Shown: positions 1 through 5,950, counted from the first letter of the stretch. The stretch: 12,707 nucleotides of DNA from an uncultured Clostridia bacterium (GCA_946626015.1 CAMOTT010000043.1:1-12707), one strand, 5' to 3'. Translations and numbers: made by a program. Notes: a model not told the origin generated them from the sequence alone.

Positions 1-767
1 CTTGATAACGCCACCCTTCTGATGCCGAACAGATCGGACAATATGCCGCCCAGCGCCTTACCCATACCCATTGAGCAGAAAAGCAAAACGGTCTGAAGCG
101 TTGTCTTTATCCACGACGTGGGAATCCCGTATGCCATGTATCCCCTTGTAATGACCACGATCAAAGACAGCGCGATAACCGTATATTTGCCGATCCCGGG
201 ATTGCCGTACTTGAAAGCGCGGCATGAAAACGCGCATCCATCGGTATCTTTATCAAGATACATCTGCGCCAGAACAGCAAAGGGCACCGCGGAAGCTATC
301 AGGATAAGCGGCAGCCAGAAAGGCGCGGCTCCGGCGCTCAGGAGCTTACCTGTGATCACACCGAAGGATCCGCCAGATACAAAGATAGCGCTGTGGGAAA
401 GGTTCCCGTTTGAGGTCCGCAAGGTAACTTCCGCGCCGTTGACATGGATAAGAGCATTGCCCAGGCACAAAATGACAAGGGATAGAAAAGTCCTCGCCGT
501 GTAACGCTGCATCACCACAGCAACAGCCAAAAGCGGCAAGCCCAGGCAGGAGAAGGATATTCGCCTGAATTTGTCGTTTATGTATCCGATAACAGACTGC
601 GGCACAAAGGCCAGCATATCATAAGCAAATACTATCAACCATGTGACCGGAACGCTTTCAACGTAATTGCCCAGAACAAAAAAGCATATTACTTCAGTAA
701 CGAAATGAACATAAAAATACAGAAATCCCGTTCCGATATTTCTTGTGTCCCACCTTTTTACTCTCAT
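1..767 (-). CDS. MFS transporter, Fsr-like, partial (C-terminus beyond left edge)
   Basis: An uninterrupted reading frame starts at ATG 767-765 and runs off the left edge, giving 255 residues. It reads as a multi-pass membrane protein with alternating hydrophobic segments, about eight before the edge. Two loops resemble major facilitator motif A: GYINDKFRR at residues 61-69 and GGILSDLFGIRR at 240-251, the positions expected after helices 2 and 8. The stretch NALIHVNGAEVTL (residues 104-116) resembles the NAxFHVGGG region of fosmidomycin-resistance-like MFS exporters, so an efflux or small-solute role in the cytoplasmic membrane is likely; the substrate cannot be told. An in-frame TGA lies 24 bases upstream of the ATG with no other ATG between, which fixes the start. 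The ribosome binding site (AGAGAG, 13 bases upstream) is weak and distant. It is divergent from the lipoprotein gene. Family membership is fairly sure; the Fsr subgroup is tentative. Confidence 0.82.
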   Translation of the reverse strand, partial: MRVKRWDTRNIGTGFLYFYVHFVTEVICFFVLGNYVESVPVTWLIVFAYDMLAFVPQSVIGYINDKFRRISFSCLGLPLLAVAVVMQRYTARTFLSLVILCLGNALIHVNGAEVTLRTSNGNLSHSAIFVSGGSFGVITGKLLSAGAAPFWLPLILIASAVPFAVLAQMYLDKDTDGCAFSCRAFKYGNPGIGKYTVIALSLIVVITRGYMAYGIPTSWIKTTLQTVLLFCSMGMGKALGGILSDLFGIRRVALS

Positions 768-819
768 GGCGATTTCATATCTCTCTTTTCATTCATTATA
801 ATATTTAAAAGCCACGATC

Positions 820-848
820 ATTTTATCATTCAAAAAATTCTTTGTCAA
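820..848 (-). promoter_or_regulatory. Sigma-A-type promoter for the MFS gene
   Basis: On the minus strand TTGACA (848-843) is followed by a 17-base spacer and TAAAAT (825-820). The -35 is a perfect consensus match and the -10 matches 5 of 6. Predicted transcription start is near 812, giving a leader of about 45 bases before the ATG at 767. Confidence 0.65.
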
Positions 849-907
849 CCGTTTGAGGCTTTGCCTTATCCGCCGCTTTCACGACACATTTATTCAAATC
901 TGCCATA

Positions 908-936
908 TAGACAAATCGGTTTTGATGTGGTAAACT
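908..936 (+). promoter_or_regulatory. Possible extended -10 promoter for the lipoprotein gene
   Basis: TAGACA (908-913), a 17-base spacer and TAAACT (931-936), with TGG directly before the -10 as in extended -10 promoters. The -35 matches consensus at 5 of 6 and the -10 at 4 of 6. Predicted start near 943. It is divergent from the promoter at 820-848, with about 60 bases between the two -35 boxes. Confidence 0.42.
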
Positions 937-944
937 GTTATCGA

Positions 945-965
945 CCCTTGAGGCAACCGCAAGGG
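945..965 (+). other. Hairpin at the predicted 5' end of the lipoprotein mRNA
   Basis: CCCTTG (945-950) pairs with CAAGGG (960-965), six base pairs around a nine-base loop. It falls at about positions +3 to +23 of the transcript predicted from the promoter at 908-936. There is no following T-run, so it is not a terminator. A stem at the extreme 5' end often protects mRNA from decay; that role is inferred. Confidence 0.35.
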
Positions 966-1001
966 CATATAAAAATAATAAAAAGGGATCGTTTTTGATT
1001 T

Positions 1002-1727
1002 ATGAATAAAAATATACTATCTGTTATATTGTTCGTTTTGATTATACTATCGTTTTGTTCCTGTTCGTTCAAAAAAAATATTGAAGAGCCCTCCTCAACC
1101 TCGGCAACTTCGGCGGCCACTACCGAAGCCATCGTACCCGACTCCACTGCCCCCACCGAACCTTCGACAGAGCTCTCCGAAGAGACCTCCACCTCAAAAA
1201 AGGCCGATTATGACAAAGAAATGTATGAGGGGCTGAGCGATGAGGAACGGGAGCTGATCATTGGCGCTCTGGGCGAAGACTTTAAGTTTGAAGGTGTTGA
1301 CGAGCTTTCATCAAAAGAGATATCAAAGATAATCAAATATGCCAGAACTCAGGGCAAGCGTGTAAAGATAAGGAACGAAAAGCTGGTAATAACCGACCTT
1401 GAGGGCAACACCGTTACCACAGTAGCCGTGACCTGGCCCGGCAGCAAGCTCCTTGAGCTCCTGCCCCCGCCCCAGTTCGGCAAAATGACCCTTCACTCCG
1501 GCGATGATAATGAATACGCCGTAACAATTACAGATTTTACGGAGAGTAATATCCAGGAATACACAAAACTGCTGACCGGCGCCGGTTTTTCTCAGGGCAT
1601 CGAGCAGATAAACGACCTTGACAACGGAGTTTACAACTATTCCGCCAGCAGATCGGACGGCGTTTCCGTCAACCTTTCGGTGGTGACCCCCGATTGCCTT
1701 GTAATAACCGTAAAATCAAATCAGTAA
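1002..1727 (+). CDS. Putative lipoprotein with C-terminal WP-type domain (DUF6591-like)
   Basis: A 241-residue protein. Residues 1-20 form a hydrophobic signal peptide ending in FCSC, so Cys21 is the likely lipidated residue and the protein should be anchored to the outer face of the membrane. Residues about 26-65 are a low-complexity Ser/Thr/Pro/Glu linker typical of surface lipoproteins. The rest is soluble: a charged helical part (about 73-120), then a segment with WPGSKLLELLPPPQFGK (about 144-160) followed by alternating strands and a helix ending in GAGF. The WP...LP...G pattern followed by a Y..L...GF helix recalls the DUF6591 domain of clostridial lipoproteins; this is from memory and unverified. 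No catalytic motif is visible. The Shine-Dalgarno AAGGGA at 983-988 sits 13 bases from the ATG, rather far. It appears to be a single-gene transcript, closed by the hairpin at 1745-1774. Real gene: sure; function: unknown. Confidence 0.85.
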   Translation: MNKNILSVILFVLIILSFCSCSFKKNIEEPSSTSATSAATTEAIVPDSTAPTEPSTELSEETSTSKKADYDKEMYEGLSDEERELIIGALGEDFKFEGVDELSSKEISKIIKYARTQGKRVKIRNEKLVITDLEGNTVTTVAVTWPGSKLLELLPPPQFGKMTLHSGDDNEYAVTITDFTESNIQEYTKLLTGAGFSQGIEQINDLDNGVYNYSASRSDGVSVNLSVVTPDCLVITVKSNQ

Positions 1728-1744
1728 AATATTGCAGATATGAA

Positions 1745-1774
1745 AAAGCACCCGACGGAAATCGGGTGCTTTCT
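1745..1774 (+). terminator. Intrinsic terminator of the lipoprotein gene
   Basis: AAAGCACCCGA (1745-1755) pairs perfectly with TCGGGTGCTTT (1762-1772), 11 base pairs with a six-base loop, starting 17 bases after the stop codon. The T-run is short (TTTCT), so termination may be incomplete. Upstream A residues would give some activity in the other direction. Confidence 0.75.
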
Positions 1775-1780
1775 CAAAAT

Positions 1781-1808
1781 GGGGGATTGTTTAAGGGGGA
1801 TACTTTAA
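1781..1808 (+). repeat. Tandem 14-bp repeat
   Basis: Two adjacent copies of GGGGGATnnTTTAA: 1781-1794 carries TG and 1795-1808 carries AC at the variable positions, so 12 of 14 bases agree. Each copy includes a G-rich run that could act as a Shine-Dalgarno sequence or as half of a tandem protein-binding site. The repeat ends two bases before a 16-codon reading frame at 1810-1860. Confidence 0.5.
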
Positions 1809-1994
1809 GATGAAGATTGTACTCGTTACCGGAGGATCGGTGCGGCTCCGTTCCTCCTGAGCACACTTGTATTGTAACTCACAGTTGTTTCAAATCTGTG
1901 AACACACTTTAATAATTTGTTTAACTTTTTTTGAACACAAGGCAAGATATTGTGGCCTTGGTTCTTATTTTTTGATTATTTTGTGATTTGTGTG
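1809..1994 (+). other. Gene-free stretch with successive hairpins
   Basis: No convincing gene is present. A 16-codon frame (ATG 1810 to TGA 1860, MKIVLVTGGSVRLRSS) follows a G-rich run by about ten bases, but its length makes it doubtful. Three RNA stems follow in order. GGAGGA (1831-1836) pairs with TCCTCC (1852-1857), with an inner CGG/CCG pairing. TCACAG (1879-1884) pairs with CTGTGA (1896-1901). The third is a terminator-like stem at 1933-1964. A strong promoter for the next gene lies only beyond these structures, so they belong either to the tail of the lipoprotein transcript or to a separate short RNA. Confidence 0.35.
1933..1973 (+). terminator. Terminator-like hairpin upstream of the sugar operon promoter
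   Basis: GAAC (1933-1936) plus CAAGGC (1938-1943) pair with GCCTTG (1955-1960) plus GTTC (1961-1964): ten base pairs with one bulged A at 1937 and an 11-base loop, followed by TTATTTTTT. This is an intrinsic terminator shape for plus-strand transcription only. It would insulate the promoter at 1995-2023 from read-through, or end a short RNA made from the preceding region. Confidence 0.6.
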
Positions 1995-2023
1995 TTGACT
2001 TTACATAACAGTGCTCCTATAAT
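1995..2023 (+). promoter_or_regulatory. Sigma-A promoter of the sugar operon
   Basis: TTGACT (1995-2000), 17-base spacer, TATAAT (2018-2023). The -10 is perfect and the -35 matches 5 of 6. Predicted start is near 2030, giving a leader of about 54 bases before the ATG at 2084. Confidence 0.8.
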
Positions 2024-2030
2024 AAAAAAT

Positions 2031-2046
2031 AGTTGTATATGCAACT
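2031..2046. promoter_or_regulatory. Candidate operator, inverted repeat at the transcription start
   Basis: AGTTGTATATGCAACT is an imperfect 16-bp palindrome with 5-bp perfect arms (AGTTG/CAACT). It begins about one base after the predicted start site of the promoter at 1995-2023, a position where a bound repressor would block transcription. The TTGTAT...CAA core is reminiscent of GntR-type operators, but no regulator gene is present in the window. Role inferred. Confidence 0.4.
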
Positions 2047-2083
2047 GTATAAATTTTTAATACTATATTTTGGAGGTATCTCA

Positions 2084-3166
2084 ATGGACAGGATCGTAAA
2101 AATCGGCATAATCGGTTGCGGCGGTATCGCCACAAATAAACATATGCCCGCGCTGGCTAAGATCCCCAACGTGAAAATGGTCGCTTTCTGTGACATTATT
2201 GAGGAAAGAGCCATTGCCGCGGCAAAGAAATTCGGCACCGAGAACGCCAAGTTCTGCACCGATTACAAAGAGCTTCTCGCGGATGATGAGATCGAAGTTG
2301 TCCATGTTTGCACGCCTAACCGCTCACATTCCTTTATTACCATTGATTCCCTCGAGGCCGGCAAGCACGTAATGTGTGAAAAGCCCATGGCAAAGACCTA
2401 TGCCGAGGCTAAGGAGATGCTTGAGGCCGCAAAGAGGACCGGCAAAAAGCTCACCTTCGGTTATCAGTCTCGCTGGAGAGACGACGCTCAGTATCTCAAG
2501 CGCTGCTGCGAAAACGGCGAGCTGGGCGACATCTACTACGCCCGCGCGTTGGCTCTGCGCAGGCGCGCAGTTCCCACATGGGGCGTGTTCCTCAACGAAT
2601 ACGAACAGGGCGGCGGCCCCCTTATCGACATCGGCACCCATGCCCTTGACCTTACCCTGTGGATGATGAACAACTACAAGCCCAAGATGGTCGTCGGAGC
2701 CTCCTTCAAGAAGCTGGGCGATCAGAAAGGGACAGCGAACGCTTGGGGCGACTGGGATCCAAAGGAGTACACCGTTGAGGATTCCGCTTTTGGATTTATC
2801 AGGATGGAAAACGGCGCCGTAATTTCCCTTGAATCCTCCTGGGCGCTTAATGTAAGGAAGCCCATAGAGGCCAGCACCATGCTCTGCGGCGACAAGGGCG
2901 GAGCCGATATGTTCGACGGCCTGCATCTCAACTACGTCAAGAACAACCGTCAGGTGGTTGAAACCCCCAACTTTGAAGCCGGCGGCGTGGCTTTCTTTGA
3001 CGGCAAAACAGCCACACCCGAGGATCTTGAGGCTAAAGCATGGATCGACGCCATAGTCAACGATACAGAGGTCTACACCAAGCCCGAGGAGGCTCTTGTT
3101 GTGACCCAGATCCTTGAGGCTATCTATGAATCCTCAAAGACAGGCAAGCCTGTATTCTTTGATTGA
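2084..3166 (+). CDS. Gfo/Idh/MocA family oxidoreductase
   Basis: A 360-residue cytoplasmic NAD(P)-dependent sugar or polyol dehydrogenase, full length for the family. The N-terminal Rossmann domain (about 1-125) carries GCGGIA at 11-16, an acidic residue after the second strand (D37) and the hallmark EKP at 99-101 with the conserved Lys100. The C-terminal alpha/beta domain has GGGPLIDIGTHALDL at 176-190, supplying the conserved Asp182 and His186. The ATG at 2084 was chosen because GGAGG lies 7 bases upstream; a longer frame from a TTG at 2033 would start almost at the transcription start and has no ribosome binding site. First gene of a four-gene operon with two TIM-barrel isomerases and a second dehydrogenase, which suggests oxidation or reduction of a ring hydroxyl in a sugar or cyclitol. 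The exact substrate is not deducible. A tail phrase around GFIRMENGAVISLESSWALN (about 255-275) is typical of this family. Confidence 0.92.
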   Translation: MDRIVKIGIIGCGGIATNKHMPALAKIPNVKMVAFCDIIEERAIAAAKKFGTENAKFCTDYKELLADDEIEVVHVCTPNRSHSFITIDSLEAGKHVMCEKPMAKTYAEAKEMLEAAKRTGKKLTFGYQSRWRDDAQYLKRCCENGELGDIYYARALALRRRAVPTWGVFLNEYEQGGGPLIDIGTHALDLTLWMMNNYKPKMVVGASFKKLGDQKGTANAWGDWDPKEYTVEDSAFGFIRMENGAVISLESSWALNVRKPIEASTMLCGDKGGADMFDGLHLNYVKNNRQVVETPNFEAGGVAFFDGKTATPEDLEAKAWIDAIVNDTEVYTKPEEALVVTQILEAIYESSKTGKPVFFD

Positions 3167-3188
3167 CGTGTAGATTTATTTTGTGTAA

Positions 3189-3263
3189 AAAAATCAGAAG
3201 GGAGAAGCGATTCTGGCATAAAAGGGTGATTTTTCATCTCTTTTTGTGCGATTTTCGAATCGC
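3189..3263 (+). promoter_or_regulatory. Intergenic leader with two mutually exclusive hairpins
   Basis: GCGATT (3248-3253) pairs with AATCGC (3258-3263) around a TTCG tetraloop, ending directly against the ATG at 3264. The same 3' arm, GAATCGC (3257-3263), can instead pair with GCGATTC at 3207-3213, a perfect 7-bp match. That places the purine-rich run AGAAGGGAGAAG (3196-3207), the only Shine-Dalgarno-like sequence here, beside the start codon. A weaker AAAAATCA/TGATTTTT pairing (3189-3196 with 3227-3234) is a third alternative. No U-tract follows, so this is not a terminator. A translation-control role is inferred. Confidence 0.4.
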
Positions 3264-4070
3264 ATGGCGATCAAAATGAAATTAGGCATAATTGCCGGCT
3301 TTGGTGAAGAAGATTTCAAAATGGCAAAAGCCAAGGGTTTATCCTTTATTGAAATATGTTACAACGTCGGGCTTGATTGCCGGGAATTTTACGATCAGCT
3401 TGATGAAATAAAGGCTCGTATCGCAAAATACGGCGTGGGCATCGGCTCCATCGGCAGATGGGGGTCCGACAAAATTGCCGCCGACGGAAGCATCATACAG
3501 GAGGAGCTTGATAATTCATATCTGCTCATCGACATTTGCGCCGAGCTGGGCTGCAAGGTGTTCAACACCGGTGTAAACTACGTTGACTCCCTTTCAAAGT
3601 TCCGTAACATTTCCTGCGCCATTGAATTCCTGCAAAAACTGGTGGATTACGGTAAGACCAAAGGGGTCAAAGTCGCCACCTACAACTGTGATTGGAACAA
3701 CTACGTCCGCGAGCCCTCAATTTGGGAATATACTCACGGCCACATCAAAGACCTGGGCATAAAATACGATCCCACCCATTGCATAAACTGCGGCAGCGGG
3801 GATTATCTGGGGGAGACAGCCGACTGGGGCGACCGTTTTTACCACGTCCACATCAAGGGCACGATCAACGTAAACGGCGACCATGTGGACGATCCCCCGG
3901 CAGGTATGGATATTATCAACTGGGGCGCGTTTATCGGCCTGCTCTATGCAAAGCAATATGACGCCAACCTCAGCATTGAACCCCACTCCGACACCTGGAG
4001 GGGCGAATTGAGCGACTTTGGCGTGAATTTCACTATAAACTATATATCAAAGTTCATTTATTCAAAATAA
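3264..4070 (+). CDS. Sugar phosphate isomerase/epimerase-like TIM-barrel protein (AP endonuclease 2 fold)
   Basis: 268 residues from the ATG at 3264. The start is uncertain: 3276 (264 residues, beginning MKLGIIAGFG) is equally possible and would put the first barrel strand right at the N-terminus, and a GTG at 3246 is also in frame. None has a good adjacent Shine-Dalgarno. The fold is read from KLGIIAGFG (strand 1), FIEIC with Glu30, KYDPTH with Asp169, YHVHIKG with His195/His197 and LSIEPHSD with Glu239, the usual spacing of metal ligands in the COG1082/Xyl_isomerase-like barrel. At the fifth strand, where relatives normally show a Glu or an HNH motif, this protein has TYNCDWNN (139-146), marking a distinct subgroup. 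Probably acts on a keto-sugar or cyclitol made or used by the flanking dehydrogenases. It lies about 97 bases after the first dehydrogenase, an intergenic stretch with alternative hairpins. Family: confident; reaction: unknown. Confidence 0.87.
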   Translation: MAIKMKLGIIAGFGEEDFKMAKAKGLSFIEICYNVGLDCREFYDQLDEIKARIAKYGVGIGSIGRWGSDKIAADGSIIQEELDNSYLLIDICAELGCKVFNTGVNYVDSLSKFRNISCAIEFLQKLVDYGKTKGVKVATYNCDWNNYVREPSIWEYTHGHIKDLGIKYDPTHCINCGSGDYLGETADWGDRFYHVHIKGTINVNGDHVDDPPAGMDIINWGAFIGLLYAKQYDANLSIEPHSDTWRGELSDFGVNFTINYISKFIYSK

Positions 4071-4080
4071 TTGAAAGGAA

Positions 4081-4114
4081 AGGTGCGGCTTTGCCCTGTG
4101 CAAAATTCGCACCT
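4081..4114 (+). promoter_or_regulatory. Hairpin between the Shine-Dalgarno run and the start codon
   Basis: AGGTGCG (4081-4087) pairs perfectly with CGCACCT (4108-4114), and inside it TTTGC (4090-4094) pairs with GCAAA (4100-4104). The purine run GAAAGGAA (4073-4080) precedes the stem, and 11 bases separate the stem from the ATG at 4126. Folding would cut the distance from GGA to ATG from 46 bases to about 12. No T-run follows, so it is not an intrinsic terminator. A bridging role in translation initiation is inferred. Confidence 0.42.
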
Positions 4115-4125
4115 GTAATTACATT

Positions 4126-4848
4126 ATGAAATACGCGGTTCAGTTGTATACTCTGCGCCACCACATGGAAAACGGTGAAAATTTCTTTGACGTGTTAAAA
4201 AAGGTCAAGGAGTTGGGCTTTGACGGCGTGGAATTCGCGGGATTTTACGGGTACGGCGCGGAGGAACTGAAAGAAAAGCTGGAGGAATACGGCCTCACCG
4301 CCGTGGGCGCCCACATTGGGCCGGATGACCTTAAACCGGAAAATTTGGGCGCGACCCTTGAATTCTGCTCGGCCCTTGGCATGGATAAAATCGGCGTAGG
4401 CTACGCGCCCCACTCAACGGCAGAGGAGGCTGCCGCCAGCCGGGATATACTTGAGTACGCTTACAACGAGGCGGCAAAGCAGGGCATAACCATCTATTAT
4501 CACAACCACAGCGACGAATTCCGTCCCTTTAGTGACGGCAGCTATCCCATAGATATAATCAAACCAGCCTGCGCCCTTGAGGTGGACACATACTGGAGCT
4601 TTTTCGCCGGGGTGGACAATTATAAGTTCATTAGCGAAAACCGCGGTAAGGTTGTCCTTCTGCACATCAAAGACGGCGTGGGAGAAAAGCCATGCGCTTT
4701 GGGCGAGGGCAACAACGACCTTCTCAGCGTGGCAAAGATCGCAAAAGAGCTGAATATGGAGTGGGTCATACTCGAAAACGATGATCCGGAGCCTGACGGG
4801 ATCTCGGATATCTCCAGAAGCATGAAATACTTAAAAGCAAACTTTTAA
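4126..4848 (+). CDS. Sugar phosphate isomerase/epimerase (TIM barrel, metal-dependent)
   Basis: 240 residues, slightly short but within family range. It shows the canonical features of the COG1082 group related to IolE, IolI and tagatose/allulose 3-epimerases: VQLYTLR at 5-11, GFDGVEF with Glu36, YYHNHSDEF with His126/His128, LEVDTYW with Glu152/Asp154, LLHIKDG with His180/Asp183, and VILEND with Glu217. These supply a divalent metal site and acid-base residues for isomerisation, epimerisation or dehydration of a ketose or keto-cyclitol. The ATG at 4126 is the only reasonable start; no Shine-Dalgarno lies next to it, and a hairpin separates the start from a purine-rich run just after the previous stop codon. 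It shares little sequence with the preceding barrel beyond the fold, so the pair is not a recent duplication. Ends 19 bases before the next gene, implying co-transcription. Confidence 0.9.
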   Translation: MKYAVQLYTLRHHMENGENFFDVLKKVKELGFDGVEFAGFYGYGAEELKEKLEEYGLTAVGAHIGPDDLKPENLGATLEFCSALGMDKIGVGYAPHSTAEEAAASRDILEYAYNEAAKQGITIYYHNHSDEFRPFSDGSYPIDIIKPACALEVDTYWSFFAGVDNYKFISENRGKVVLLHIKDGVGEKPCALGEGNNDLLSVAKIAKELNMEWVILENDDPEPDGISDISRSMKYLKANF

Positions 4849-4867
4849 CAGTCAAGAGGTAATCAAA

Positions 4868-5932
4868 ATGTTCAAAAAAGACAAAATAGTTGGCGCCGCT
4901 TTGCTGGGCTACGGCGGCATCGCTCAGGGCTGGCACAAGGACAGGATTAGGGAAGTTGACGGCATTGAGCTTGTGGGCGTTTATGACATAAAGCCCGAGC
5001 GTATGTCAGCCGCGCAGGCTGACGGATTAAACACCTATTCCTCAAGGGCGGCTATGCTGGCAGACGAAAACGTGGATCTAGTCATTGTGGCCACACCGAA
5101 CCACGTCCACAAGGAGCTTGTCATAGACGCTCTCAACTCAGGCAAGAACGTTATCTGTGAAAAGCCCGTCGCTCTTTCAAGCGAAGATCTTGAGGATATG
5201 ATCGCCGCGGCCAAAAAGAACGACCGTCTGTTCACGGTTCATCAGAACAGGCGCTGGGATCAGGATTACCTGATCTTGAAAGAGATCATCAAGAACAACT
5301 CCCTGGGCAGAATATTCAACATTGAATCCCGCGTGCAGGGTTCTCACGGCAATCCTGGCGACTGGCGCAACCACAAGCAATTCGGCGGAGGAATGGTGTT
5401 TGACTGGGGCGTCCATATGCTGGATCAGGCTTTGATGCTCATGGAGGACAGCAAGCTGCTATCGGTTTACGCCACCCTTACATACATCACCACCGACGAC
5501 TGTGACGACGGTTTCCGCGCCACCCTCACCTTTGATAACGACATCAATTTCTACGTTGAGGTCACCACAAGCAACTTCATAGAGCTGCCCCGCTGGTATA
5601 TGCTGGGGTTAAACGGCTCCGCCGTGATAACCGATTGGGACAACCACGGCAAGATCGTAAAGGTCACTGATTGGGAGAACCGCGAGGCTGTGCCCGTTCA
5701 GGCCGGCGCGGGACTTACAAAAACAATGGCTCCAAGGCGCGACGACACCATCGCCGAAGAGCCCCTCCCCTATGTACCCAGACATTGGAACGCCTATTAT
5801 GAAAACCTTGTCGCCTACTTTAACGGCAAGGAGGATATCGCCGTCACCCATGACCAGCTGAGAAGATCCACAAAGCTCATTGAGGCAATTTTTGAATCCG
5901 CAAGGACTAATGAAGTTGTAAAGTTTAACTGA
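4868..5932 (+). CDS. Gfo/Idh/MocA family oxidoreductase (second in operon)
   Basis: 354 residues, full length. The Rossmann domain carries GYGGIA at 14-19, Asp40 at the end of the second strand (favouring NAD over NADP), and CEKP with Lys99. The C-terminal domain has HQNRRWDQDY at 125-134 and GGGMVFDWGVHMLDQ at 173-187, giving the conserved Asp179 and His183. A good ribosome binding site (AAGAGGT, 7 bases before the ATG) sets the start. It differs clearly from the dehydrogenase at 2084-3166 (for example VHQNRRW versus FGYQSRW, and FDWGVHMLD versus IDIGTHALD), so the two probably act on different steps or substrates. Last gene of the operon, followed 18 bases later by a strong terminator. In known pathways of this type one dehydrogenase oxidises and the other reduces after an isomerase acts; that is inference here. 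Confidence 0.92.
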   Translation: MFKKDKIVGAALLGYGGIAQGWHKDRIREVDGIELVGVYDIKPERMSAAQADGLNTYSSRAAMLADENVDLVIVATPNHVHKELVIDALNSGKNVICEKPVALSSEDLEDMIAAAKKNDRLFTVHQNRRWDQDYLILKEIIKNNSLGRIFNIESRVQGSHGNPGDWRNHKQFGGGMVFDWGVHMLDQALMLMEDSKLLSVYATLTYITTDDCDDGFRATLTFDNDINFYVEVTTSNFIELPRWYMLGLNGSAVITDWDNHGKIVKVTDWENREAVPVQAGAGLTKTMAPRRDDTIAEEPLPYVPRHWNAYYENLVAYFNGKEDIAVTHDQLRRSTKLIEAIFESARTNEVVKFN

Positions 5933-5950
5933 TAAAAAAGGCTCACAAAA

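Noticed and set aside
118..504. Plus-strand frame of 128 codons
   Set aside because: Antisense to the MFS gene, which has clear transmembrane and motif-A features; no ribosome binding site or family resemblance.
1810..1860. 16-codon peptide MKIVLVTGGSVRLRSS as a real gene
   Set aside because: It resembles the start of a Rossmann enzyme only by a few common residues; too short to support without conservation data. Described in the intergenic entry instead.
1879..1901. TCACAG...CTGTGA as a CRP-type operator
   Set aside because: The half-sites are in the reverse order (TCACA then TGTGA) and the spacing is 11, not 6, so it does not match TGTGA-N6-TCACA.
3225..3280. Small gene starting at GTG 3225
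   Set aside because: It stops after 18 codons in a frame that overlaps the isomerase start, with no support beyond a GGG before it.
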